In this document: in pieces, positions 1 through 6,385 of the stretch
Numbering within the stretch: the stretch's first letter is position 1
Layout: each line of letters begins with the position of its first letter
NCBI GenBank assembly: GCA_016293005.1
Contig: JAEDFA010000030.1
Location: 1-22,649, forward strand
Origin: Treponema sp.
Lineage (GTDB): Bacteria > Spirochaetota > Spirochaetia > Treponematales > Treponemataceae
DNA: 22,649 nt
Direction: 5' to 3'
Translations under genes and position numbers: made by a program
The notes under the pieces: generated by a model
The model's database searches: none
What the model was told of the DNA's origin: nothing
Seen by the model: only the letters and a program-made list of their open reading frames with translations

Positions 1-2
1 AA

Positions 3-542
3 AAGCTCCATGGACTTAGAGCAAGCAAAGAAGAAGAACTTATCGGTCTTGATAAACTTGAACACGGCATTGATTCTTCTTATTCAGGATTTGTTATGAC
101 ACCACAAGTTTTAACTGGTTCTGTTTCAAGCGAACCTAGCGCTTCAATTGACAGTGCAATTCCTGTAACAAAAGCCTCAAGCAAGCCTGATGCTAAGTTT
201 AATAAAGTTGTAATAATTGCACGACAGAGTAAGTTCGACGAATTAAAGCAGGCTTTGAACGATATCGGTGTAACAGGTATGACAGTTACAAATGTAATGG
301 GTTGTGGAACTCAGCATGGAAAGACTGAAAAATATCGTGGCGTTCCGCTTGATATGACACTCTTACCAAAGATTAAAGTTGAAACTGTAGTTTCAGAAGT
401 TCCTGTTGAAAAAGTAATTGAAACTGCAAAAAAATCGCTTTATACAGGTCATATTGGAGATGGAAAGATTTTCATCTATCCTGTAGAAAATGTAATCAAA
501 GTTAGAACTGGTGAACAGGGATACGAAGCATTACAGGATTAG
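3..542 (+). CDS. Ammonium transporter (Amt) C-terminus fused to a P-II signalling domain (partial, 5' end outside window)
   Basis: The frame is open from the window edge, so the ATG at 96 is internal and not the start. The first ~31 visible residues (GLRASKEEELIGLDKLEHG, ending near SYSGF) match the cytoplasmic C-terminal tail of Amt/MEP ammonium channels. A Ser/Pro/Ala-rich linker of about 35 residues follows, then a complete P-II (GlnB/GlnK) domain from KFNKVVIIARQ to the end. P-II hallmarks are GMTVTNVMG, TEKYRG at the T-loop and the B-loop TGHIGDGKIF. The T-loop reads GVPLDMTLLPK, so the usual uridylylated Tyr51 is absent. Free P-II proteins bind ATP/ADP/2-oxoglutarate and plug Amt channels; a tethered copy would gate or sense its own channel (inference). 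glnA and an ANTAR regulator gene follow. Only the end of the channel is visible, so its integrity cannot be judged. Confidence 0.88.
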   Translation, partial: KLHGLRASKEEELIGLDKLEHGIDSSYSGFVMTPQVLTGSVSSEPSASIDSAIPVTKASSKPDAKFNKVVIIARQSKFDELKQALNDIGVTGMTVTNVMGCGTQHGKTEKYRGVPLDMTLLPKIKVETVVSEVPVEKVIETAKKSLYTGHIGDGKIFIYPVENVIKVRTGEQGYEALQD

Positions 543-579
543 AAAAATTGATTATTAAGAATTAATAATTTTACTCTTT

Positions 580-617
580 AAAGCCTCTATGGAACTAAAA
601 TTTCATGGAGGCTTTTT
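580..617 (+). terminator. Intrinsic terminator after amt-P-II
   Basis: The arm AAAGCCTC and a following ATG pair with CATGGAGGCTTT across a short AT-rich loop, with one G-U pair and a small bulge. A T-run follows at 613-617. It lies 38 bp after the stop codon at 542 and before the glnA promoter, so it ends the amt-P-II transcript. Confidence 0.8.
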
Positions 618-624
618 CATATTA

Positions 625-653
625 TTGACATTCAATTCATTTTTCCATAAACT
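625..653 (+). promoter_or_regulatory. Predicted sigma-70-type promoter of glnA
   Basis: A perfect -35 TTGACA (625-630), a 17-bp spacer and TAAACT (648-653, 4 of 6 to consensus) predict a transcript start near 660, just after the amt terminator. The predicted RNA would begin at the base of the ANTAR-type hairpin at 661-678. The -10 is imperfect, so the exact start is uncertain. Confidence 0.55.
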
Positions 654-660
654 AAAACAC

Positions 661-678
661 ATGAGCAATGGCGTTCAT
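661..678 (+). promoter_or_regulatory. Candidate ANTAR-binding antiterminator hairpin in the glnA leader
   Basis: ATGAGC (661-666) pairs with GTTCAT (673-678) over six pairs, one of them G-U. They enclose the six-base loop AATGGC (667-672), with A at loop position 1 and G at position 4. That hexaloop signature is established for RNA targets of ANTAR proteins, where the second of two hairpins overlaps the 5' arm of a terminator. Here the 3' half overlaps the 5' arm (670-688) of the hairpin at 670-714, so both cannot form together. An ANTAR regulator gene sits directly downstream of glnA. The upstream partner hairpin of the classic two-hairpin target was looked for and not found. Confidence 0.55.
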
Positions 679-718
679 TCAAATTACTAAAAATTGGTAT
701 TTTGTGTGAACGCCTTTT
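670..718 (+). terminator. Terminator-like attenuator hairpin in the glnA leader
   Basis: Arms 670-688 and 696-714 pair over 19 positions: 15 Watson-Crick pairs, 2 G-U and 2 mismatches. The GC-rich base is GGCGTTCA with TGAACGCC and the loop has 7 nt. TTTTC and a broader T-rich stretch follow, ending at the Shine-Dalgarno of glnA. Its position between promoter and RBS suggests premature termination of glnA unless an antiterminator (661-678) forms. It could also act on translation, because it ends only about 16 nt before the RBS. Confidence 0.6.
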
Positions 719-738
719 CATTTATTTTTGGAGGAAGA

Positions 739-1911
739 ATGTACTCAATTCAGGAAGTTTTAGATTATGTTCAGGAAGAAGATGTAAAATTCGTTCGTCT
801 TGCTTTTTTTGATTTATTTGGAAAACAAAAAAATGTTTCTATAATGTCAAGTCAGCTTGAAAGGGCGTTTACGACAGGAATTTCTTTTGATGCTTCTGCT
901 GTAAGCGGCTTTGAGACTCCAGAAAAATCTGATTTATTTCTTTTCCCGGATCCGCAAACTCTTTCTGTTTTGCCGTGGAGACCGAATACTGGAAAAGTTG
1001 TAAGGATGTTCTGCACGATTCAAACTCCAGACGGTGAAATTTACAAAAATGACTGCCGTTCAATTTTAAAGAAAGCCGTTAAGACATTAAAATCTGAATG
1101 TAATATCGAGTTGAGTTTCGGTTCTGAGGTTGAATTTTATCTTTTTAAATTAGATGAAAATGGAAACCCTTCAAAAATTCCGTTTGATAATGCAGGTTAT
1201 ATGGATATTGCTCCAGAAGACCACGGTGAAAATATTCGCCGCGATATTTGTTTTACACTTGAGCAGATGGGAATTACGCCAGAATCAAGTCACCACGAGG
1301 AAGGCCCTGGTCAGAATGAAATCGATTTCCATTATTCCGATGCTGTAACCGCCGCTGATGATGCCCAGACTTTTAAATGGGTCGTAAGAACAAAAGCGTA
1401 TGCGTCTGGGCTTTATGCAGATTTTTCTCCAAAACCGTTAAAGGATAAGGCCGGAAGCGGAATGCATATTAATATTTCATGTTCCGATGAGTCAAAAATG
1501 AAAAATGTTCTTGCCGGAATTTTAAAACATATAGAAGAAATCACATATTTTTTAAATCCAGTTGAGAATTCTTATGACAGGCTGGGGGAATGTAAGGCTC
1601 CAAAATATATCTGCTGGGGTGAAGAAAATCGTTCTGCATTAATCCGCCTTCCTGCTTCAAAACTTGGAAAACGGCTTGAAATTCGTTCAAGTGACCCGGA
1701 ATGTAATCCGTATATCGCATATTCTTTGATAATTTATGCTGCATTAGATGGAATTAAAAATAATCTTCTTCCACCGCCACCTGTAGAAGAAAATCTTTTT
1801 GATGACGAATCTGCTGTTTTAAAAAATTTAAAGACGCTTCCAGACACTCTTGATTCTGCAAAAAATCTTGCATTTGAAAGTGAATTTGTAAAGAAAATTC
1901 TCAGTCTCTAA
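739..1911 (+). CDS. glnA: Type I glutamine synthetase, short form
   Basis: Makes glutamine from glutamate, ammonia and ATP. The start at 739 (MYSIQEVLDY) has GGAGG at 730-734; an in-frame TTG at 694 lies inside the leader hairpin and is unlikely. The 390-residue product is shorter than the usual ~440. Visible motifs are FGSEVEF (metal ligands E130, E132), EEGPGQNEIDF (E187/E188 and E194), GSGMHINIS (H243), ENRSALIRLP (R298) and RLEIRSSDPECNPY (R316). Where enterobacterial enzymes carry the adenylylated Tyr397, this one has ENLFDD (F354), so GlnE-type adenylylation is not possible there. It lies downstream of amt-P-II with its own promoter and a structured leader, and 16 bp before the ANTAR gene, with which it is probably co-transcribed. 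Confidence 0.93.
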   Translation: MYSIQEVLDYVQEEDVKFVRLAFFDLFGKQKNVSIMSSQLERAFTTGISFDASAVSGFETPEKSDLFLFPDPQTLSVLPWRPNTGKVVRMFCTIQTPDGEIYKNDCRSILKKAVKTLKSECNIELSFGSEVEFYLFKLDENGNPSKIPFDNAGYMDIAPEDHGENIRRDICFTLEQMGITPESSHHEEGPGQNEIDFHYSDAVTAADDAQTFKWVVRTKAYASGLYADFSPKPLKDKAGSGMHINISCSDESKMKNVLAGILKHIEEITYFLNPVENSYDRLGECKAPKYICWGEENRSALIRLPASKLGKRLEIRSSDPECNPYIAYSLIIYAALDGIKNNLLPPPPVEENLFDDESAVLKNLKTLPDTLDSAKNLAFESEFVKKILSL

Positions 1912-1927
1912 TTTTACGGGTGATTTT

Positions 1928-2494
1928 ATGAATTCCGATGTGCACAGTGTCCTTGCGGTCACAAAAGATCAGAAAATTTCCTCATTGATAAGCCTTCTTT
2001 TAGTTCAGCCGGTTTTTGATTTAAAAATCGTACAGAATATAAATGAAGCGCGTTTGTGTTCCAGTGAAAAATTTTACAGTATAATAATAATTGATTCTTC
2101 TGATATTGAAGCGTCAGATTTTGCCATTGATATTTCAAATTCTTCGAGCGTGGTTATGGTTTTAGTTCCGTCTGAAAATTTTGATCAAATCAGTTACAGA
2201 ATGGAACCTTATGGAATTTTAACGATGAGTGTCCCGTTTGATCAGTTTTATTTTTATAACATGATGAAAGCGGCGATTGCTGTAAGTTATAAAATCAGGT
2301 TTTTCACAAATCAGACTATAAAATTAAAAGAAAAAATGGAAGAAATCCGGCTTATTAATCGAGCAAAAATGCTTTTGATGCAGAATCTTTCAATGACAGA
2401 AGAAAACGCCCACAAATATATTGAAAAAGAGGCGATGAATCGTTGCGTAAAAAAAATTGCGATTGCTGAAGAAGTTATAAAATCTTACGGATAA
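1928..2494 (+). CDS. ANTAR-domain antitermination regulator with degenerate receiver domain
   Basis: A 188-residue protein. Residues ~1-120 look like a response-regulator receiver: alternating hydrophobic strands (HSVLAV, FYSIIIIDSS, SSVVMVLVP, GILTMSVPF) with a possible acceptor D56. The acidic pair normally at the end of strand 1 is replaced (VTKD) and the Lys normally before PF at strand 5 is missing, so canonical phosphorylation is doubtful. A coiled-coil-like linker (KLKEKMEEIRLI) leads into a C-terminal ANTAR three-helix domain (INRAKMLLM, LSMTEENAHKYIEKEAMNR, IAIAEEVI). ANTAR proteins bind RNA hairpins and prevent transcription termination. Regulators of this type are known next to glnA in clostridia. 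Shine-Dalgarno GGGTG lies just upstream. The obvious target is the glnA leader (661-714). The gene overlaps the convergent coaE by 20 bp. Confidence 0.85.
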   Translation: MNSDVHSVLAVTKDQKISSLISLLLVQPVFDLKIVQNINEARLCSSEKFYSIIIIDSSDIEASDFAIDISNSSSVVMVLVPSENFDQISYRMEPYGILTMSVPFDQFYFYNMMKAAIAVSYKIRFFTNQTIKLKEKMEEIRLINRAKMLLMQNLSMTEENAHKYIEKEAMNRCVKKIAIAEEVIKSYG

Positions 2495-3101
2495 ATTTTT
2501 TTATAAAATGTCTGGTTTTTGTTTTTCCATGAGAATTTTTGAATTTTATCACTGGAATTTTTGTTGATTTGTAAATTTGAAAAAGATTTTTTTGCGCATC
2601 GAAGCGTGATTTTATTTGCTTAAATGGAATTTTATCTCTTTTTTTTGCGCGAATGAGCCTTAAAACTGGGTTTGCTTCTACGAAAATTATTTTTGAGCAA
2701 AGATTTAAGAGTTCCGGGATTTTGTATAAAACTGTTGCATTTAAAATTATGTTTTTTTGGGGATTTTTCAGGATAAATTCTTTTGTACGCAGGATAAGTT
2801 CGGGGTAAATTATGCTTTCTTGTTTTTTAAGAAATTTTTTGTCGCTGAATAAAAGTCGTCCAAGTTCCTTTCTGTTGAGGCTTCCGTCTGCGTTTTGAAT
2901 TTTTAATGGTGAATTTTTGAATTTTGTTTTATTTAAACTTTCTGCAACAGGAAGAAATTCTTTTAAAATTGTTTCAGTTTTGTCGCTGATGATTGAATGA
3001 ACGCATTTGTCGGCATCGATTGAAACAAAACCGTTTTCTTCTAAAACTGAGCAAAAAAAATTTTTCCCGGAAGCCATTTTCCCAGTTACGCACAAAATCA
3101 A
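2475..3101 (-). CDS. coaE: Dephospho-CoA kinase
   Basis: Catalyses the last step of coenzyme A synthesis, ATP-dependent phosphorylation of dephospho-CoA. The P-loop at the N-terminus is CVTGKMASGKN, with Asn where Ser/Thr usually follows GK. SIDADK matches the family D-A-D motif and LNRKELGRLLFSD the usual D/N-R-x-x-L-x-x-x-x-F-S-D segment. The RAKKRDKIPFKQIKSRFDAQ stretch matches the lid region. The protein is basic and divergent at the C-terminus. I chose TTG at 3101: GGGGAG lies 7 nt upstream and the start overlaps the polA stop as TTGA, a coupling arrangement. A TTG at 3116 would add five residues but lacks a good RBS. It is second in a polA-coaE operon and converges on the ANTAR gene. 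Confidence 0.83.
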   Translation of the reverse strand: MILCVTGKMASGKNFFCSVLEENGFVSIDADKCVHSIISDKTETILKEFLPVAESLNKTKFKNSPLKIQNADGSLNRKELGRLLFSDKKFLKKQESIIYPELILRTKEFILKNPQKNIILNATVLYKIPELLNLCSKIIFVEANPVLRLIRAKKRDKIPFKQIKSRFDAQKNLFQIYKSTKIPVIKFKNSHGKTKTRHFIKKFIRKIL

Positions 3102-5959
3102 TGGAATGCTCCCCAATTTGTTCCGAATTCTACGGAAACTTTTAGCGGAACTGAAAGTTTTACGGCATTTTCCATTTTTTCTTGAATGATTTTGATTGTT
3201 TCATCGATTACAGATTTTTCATCCGGGCATTCAAAAATCAATTCGTCATGAACCTGAAGCAAAAGCCTTGAGCCGTTGTTTTTTTGAATTAATGCTGAAG
3301 AAACATCGACCATTGCTTTTTTTACGATGTCGGCGGCACTGCCTTGAACCGGCGTGTTTACTGCAATTCGTTCTGCCTGAGATTTTTCGAGTTTGTTTTT
3401 GCTGTTGATATTTAAAATTTCTCGTTTTCGTCCGAAAATTGTTGAAACATAGCCGTTTTTCTCTGCACCGGAAATTGTTTCGCTAATGAAGGCGTTTATT
3501 TTTGAGTAAAATTTAAAATAATTGTCGATGAACTGTTTTGCTTCTGTTCGTGAAATGGCAAGATCTTTTGCAAGTCTGAAGGCGCTCATTCCGTATATTA
3601 CTCCGAAATTAATTGTTTTCGCAGTTCTTCGCATTTGCGGGGTAACTTGTTCAGGTGCAACACCGAAAATTAATGATGCTGTTGAACGGTGAACATCTGT
3701 TCCTTCTTTGAACGCCCGGCACATATTTTCATCGCCTGAAAGATGCGCTAAAACAACGAGTTCGATTTGCGAATAATCTGCTGAAATGAGAATTTTTCCT
3801 TTTGTTGAAGTAAACGCAGTTCTGATTTTTCTTCCGGCTTCGTTTCTGACTGGAATATTTTGAAGGTTTGGTTCGCGTGAAGAAAGCCGTCCAGTTGCAG
3901 TTCCAGTTTGAACAAAATCCGTGTGAATTCTGTCGTTAGTGTCTGTCATTTCCGGGAGCGTTTCCACATAAGTTGAAAGAAGTTTTGCAAGTTCCCTGTA
4001 TTCCAAAATCATTTTTGGTACGATGTCGAATTCTGAAAGTTCTTCAAGAACAGAAGTGTCTGTCGAATAACCGGTTTTCGTTTTTTTGCCTGTAGGAAGT
4101 TTTCGTTCTTCGAATAAAACTGTCTGGAGTTGCTTTGGAGAAGCGATATTGAACGGATGTTTTACCTCGGAATAAATTTTTTCTTCGGTTTCTTGAATTT
4201 TTGCCTGAAGTTCGGTTTTGTAATCGTAAAGTGCTTGTTTTTCAAGGTGAAGACCCGTCAATTCCATTTGCGCAAGAATCAGTAGAACTTGGATTTCAAG
4301 ACTGTACAAGTTTGATTCTGTAATATTTTTGATTATTGAAAAAAGTTGAAAAGTAAAATCTGCATCTTCTGCTGCGTAAGAAATTGCCTTGTCAATCGGA
4401 ACACTTTTGAAAGTTTCTCCTTTTTTGACAATTTCAGAGAATTCTATTCCTTTGAGACCTAAAAAAGTTTCTGCAAGATATTCAAGACCGAGAGATTTTC
4501 CATTTTTTTCAGGATTTTCAAGCCAGAAAGCAATCATCGTGTCGTGAATTTTGCATTTTATAATAGAAGAAAGCGTTTGTGCGGAAGTTTCGTTTGAAAG
4601 CGAAAGTAAATCTTTTCCGAAAAGTCCGTTTTTTGCAAGAACTTTGAGGTCGAATTTTGCGTTGTGAAAAATTAAATTTACGCTTTCGTCGAGAAAAAGC
4701 CTTTTTAATTGAATAAATGCATCTTGTTTTGAAATTCCGTCTGAATCAAAAAGCGATTCTCCTTGAAAAATCGGAACATAAACTGCATTTTTTTCTTTAA
4801 AACACAGACTGAACCCCAAAATTTGTGCGCATTGAGTATCTAAAGAATCTGTTTCAAGGTCTAAAGCGACAGTTTTATTTTCTATTGCTGAATTTATGAA
4901 TTTTTCAAGTTCGGAAGAATTAAAAATTCCTTTGTAATTCCCGGAATTTTTTACAGGCTGTTGAAAAGTTTTTTTGTTTTCAAGAAGAGAAGAATCTGTG
5001 CTTTGAATTGTTGAGTTTTCTGCTTGATTTGAAGAATTGTTTTCTTGTGCGTTTGAAACTTTTTCACCGTTTTCAAGGGCAAGTTCTGAAAAGGCTTTTG
5101 CAACTTGAAATGCGCCGTAATTTTTTAAAAGTTCTCCGGCGTTTGCAAAAGAAAAATTGTATTCTTCGTGGTTTAATGCTTCATCGATTTTTGGACAAGG
5201 AACATCGTAACAAAGTTCGATTAAATCACGCGATTTGAAGGCATTTTCTTTTCCGTCGATGAGTTTTTTTTGAACCGAACCTGAAATTTCCTGAATGTTT
5301 TGGTAAATTCCGTCAAGAGTTTTGTAATCTGAAAGAAGTTTTCCAGCAGTTTTTACACCGATTCCTTTTACGCCCGGAATGTTGTCGGCTGTATCTCCGT
5401 AAAGGCTTAGAAGGTCTTTTAATTGTTCAGGATAAACGCCCCATTCAGCAAAAACGCCTTCAGAATTTGTAATTTTCCAGACACCGCTTGATTCTGGTTT
5501 TAAAATCTGCGTGTTTTCGTTTACAAGCTGCATTAAATCTTTGTCGCCGCTTAAAATTTTACATTCCCGACCTTCTTTTGCGCATTTTTTTGCAACTGTT
5601 GCGATAATGTCATCGGCTTCGTAACCATCGCATTGTAAAACTGGAATTTGTGCCGCTTTAAGAATTTCCTGAATCCATGGAATCTGGGCGTGAAGATCGT
5701 CTGGAGTTTTATTGCGAGTTGCCTTATATTCAGGATATTTTTCGTGGCGGAAAGTTTTTGTTGTAGAGTCCATCGCTGCGAAAATGTATTTTGGTTTGTA
5801 ATGTTTGAAAATATAGTGAAGATTTCTGAAAAATCCAAAAAGTGCACTGATGTTTTTTCCTTCTGAATTTGTGAGTGGTCGTGAAATGAAAGCAAAATAA
5901 CATCTGTAAATTAATCCGTAAGAATCTAAAATGTAAACGGTTTTGTTTGAATCAGCCAT
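3098..5959 (-). CDS. polA: DNA polymerase I with 5'-3' and 3'-5' exonuclease domains
   Basis: A full-length 953-residue enzyme for repair and Okazaki fragment processing. Residues 1-~295 form the FEN-like 5' nuclease (D64, EADD at 114-117, D139, D141, GDTADNIPG at 188-196). A Ser/Asn/Gln-rich linker at ~300-340 leads to a 3'-5' exonuclease whose proofreading acidic residues are all present (D367/E369, D437, Y528/D532). The polymerase has RLSSREPNLQNIP, motif A DYSQIELVVLAHLS (D728), the O-helix R777-K781-F785-Y789 and motif C VHDE (H904-E906). Motif A carries Val735 where family A polymerases normally have Arg (E. coli Arg712). O-helix F785 implies discrimination against dideoxynucleotides. 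No Shine-Dalgarno precedes the ATG; a TATAAT box ends 6 nt before it. coaE is coupled downstream. Confidence 0.97.
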   Translation of the reverse strand: MADSNKTVYILDSYGLIYRCYFAFISRPLTNSEGKNISALFGFFRNLHYIFKHYKPKYIFAAMDSTTKTFRHEKYPEYKATRNKTPDDLHAQIPWIQEILKAAQIPVLQCDGYEADDIIATVAKKCAKEGRECKILSGDKDLMQLVNENTQILKPESSGVWKITNSEGVFAEWGVYPEQLKDLLSLYGDTADNIPGVKGIGVKTAGKLLSDYKTLDGIYQNIQEISGSVQKKLIDGKENAFKSRDLIELCYDVPCPKIDEALNHEEYNFSFANAGELLKNYGAFQVAKAFSELALENGEKVSNAQENNSSNQAENSTIQSTDSSLLENKKTFQQPVKNSGNYKGIFNSSELEKFINSAIENKTVALDLETDSLDTQCAQILGFSLCFKEKNAVYVPIFQGESLFDSDGISKQDAFIQLKRLFLDESVNLIFHNAKFDLKVLAKNGLFGKDLLSLSNETSAQTLSSIIKCKIHDTMIAFWLENPEKNGKSLGLEYLAETFLGLKGIEFSEIVKKGETFKSVPIDKAISYAAEDADFTFQLFSIIKNITESNLYSLEIQVLLILAQMELTGLHLEKQALYDYKTELQAKIQETEEKIYSEVKHPFNIASPKQLQTVLFEERKLPTGKKTKTGYSTDTSVLEELSEFDIVPKMILEYRELAKLLSTYVETLPEMTDTNDRIHTDFVQTGTATGRLSSREPNLQNIPVRNEAGRKIRTAFTSTKGKILISADYSQIELVVLAHLSGDENMCRAFKEGTDVHRSTASLIFGVAPEQVTPQMRRTAKTINFGVIYGMSAFRLAKDLAISRTEAKQFIDNYFKFYSKINAFISETISGAEKNGYVSTIFGRKREILNINSKNKLEKSQAERIAVNTPVQGSAADIVKKAMVDVSSALIQKNNGSRLLLQVHDELIFECPDEKSVIDETIKIIQEKMENAVKLSVPLKVSVEFGTNWGAFH

Positions 5960-5965
5960 AAAAAT

Positions 5966-5971
5966 ATTATA
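5966..5971 (-). promoter_or_regulatory. -10 box of polA immediately before its start codon
   Basis: A perfect TATAAT on the minus strand ends 6 nt before the polA ATG, so transcription should start at or within a base or two of the A of ATG. No convincing -35 is present: the best at 17-bp spacing is TTTCCT. No ribosome binding site is visible, which points to a leaderless mRNA. Confidence 0.5.
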
Positions 5972-6026
5972 GTAGAATTTTGTTCTTTAGGAAACATAAA
6001 AAAGTTATCTTCATTATAAGAAAAAA

Positions 6027-6056
6027 TTGTGGTATATTTTATAAAGTGAATAAAAT
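6027..6056 (+). promoter_or_regulatory. Possible promoter of the small DUF5348-like gene
   Basis: TTGTGG (6027-6032) and TAAAAT (6051-6056) are separated by 18 bp on the plus strand, giving a predicted start near 6063 and a leader of about 40 nt. The region is very AT-rich, so alternative -10 boxes such as TATAAA at 6040-6045 cannot be excluded. Confidence 0.4.
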
Positions 6057-6105
6057 CTTTCACACGCTTTTAATTTTTTTAATTTTTTTAATTTTGAGGT
6101 TTATT

Positions 6106-6342
6106 ATGGAAAAAAAAGGAACTTTAGAATTTGATGAATCAACTGGCAAATTCGTAATTGCAAATGAAGAAGAAAATACAATCGTAAAATCGCTTGAATT
6201 TGGTGATTCTTTCGAAGTGCTTGTTGATGACAAGTGGGTTGAAACTTCTTTACTAATCGATTCAAATGAAAAAGGTGAAATGATTTTTTCGCTGAAAAAC
6301 ACACCTTATAAAGAATTTATTACAGGAATTCCTGCAAAATAA
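6106..6342 (+). CDS. Small acidic protein resembling DUF5348
   Basis: A 78-residue product starting MEKKGTLEFDESTGKFVIAN. GAGG (6096-6099) lies 6 nt before the ATG at 6106; the frame is open further upstream through AT-rich DNA but without a better start. The pattern G-x-L at the N-terminus, GKFVI, LEFGDSFEVLVDDKWVET and a hydrophobic middle strand resembles the small DUF5348 family, a beta-rich domain of unknown role (recognised by eye, moderate certainty). It has no signal peptide, membrane segment or Cys. It stands alone between divergent polA and convergent nrdG, with its own probable promoter. I do not assign a function. Confidence 0.68.
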   Translation: MEKKGTLEFDESTGKFVIANEEENTIVKSLEFGDSFEVLVDDKWVETSLLIDSNEKGEMIFSLKNTPYKEFITGIPAK

Positions 6343-6385
6343 ATTGAATCAAATTTTGCCTTAAAAGTTTAATTTGAGATAGAAT

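Noticed and set aside
96..98. ATG at 96 as start of a free P-II gene
   Set aside because: The frame is open upstream to the window edge and encodes recognisable Amt C-terminal residues; there is no Shine-Dalgarno before this ATG.
543..579. AT-only hairpin ATTATTA/TAATAAT at 551-569 as a terminator
   Set aside because: Seven A-T pairs with a 5-nt loop are too weak, and a much better terminator follows at 580-617.
600..660. Second (upstream) ANTAR hairpin expected before 661
   Set aside because: The region has almost no G residues; the only A1/G4 hexamer between the amt terminator and 660 (624-629) has no supporting stem. No convincing partner was found.
5551..5895. 114-codon frame on the polA strand within its 5' nuclease region
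   Set aside because: It is out of frame with a complete, motif-bearing PolA domain, so it is a shadow frame, not a frameshifted fragment.
6343..6385. Terminator between the DUF5348-like gene and nrdG
   Set aside because: TCAAATT/AATTTGA (6349-6377) is a 7-bp AT-rich stem with a 15-nt loop and no adjacent T-run; too weak to support.
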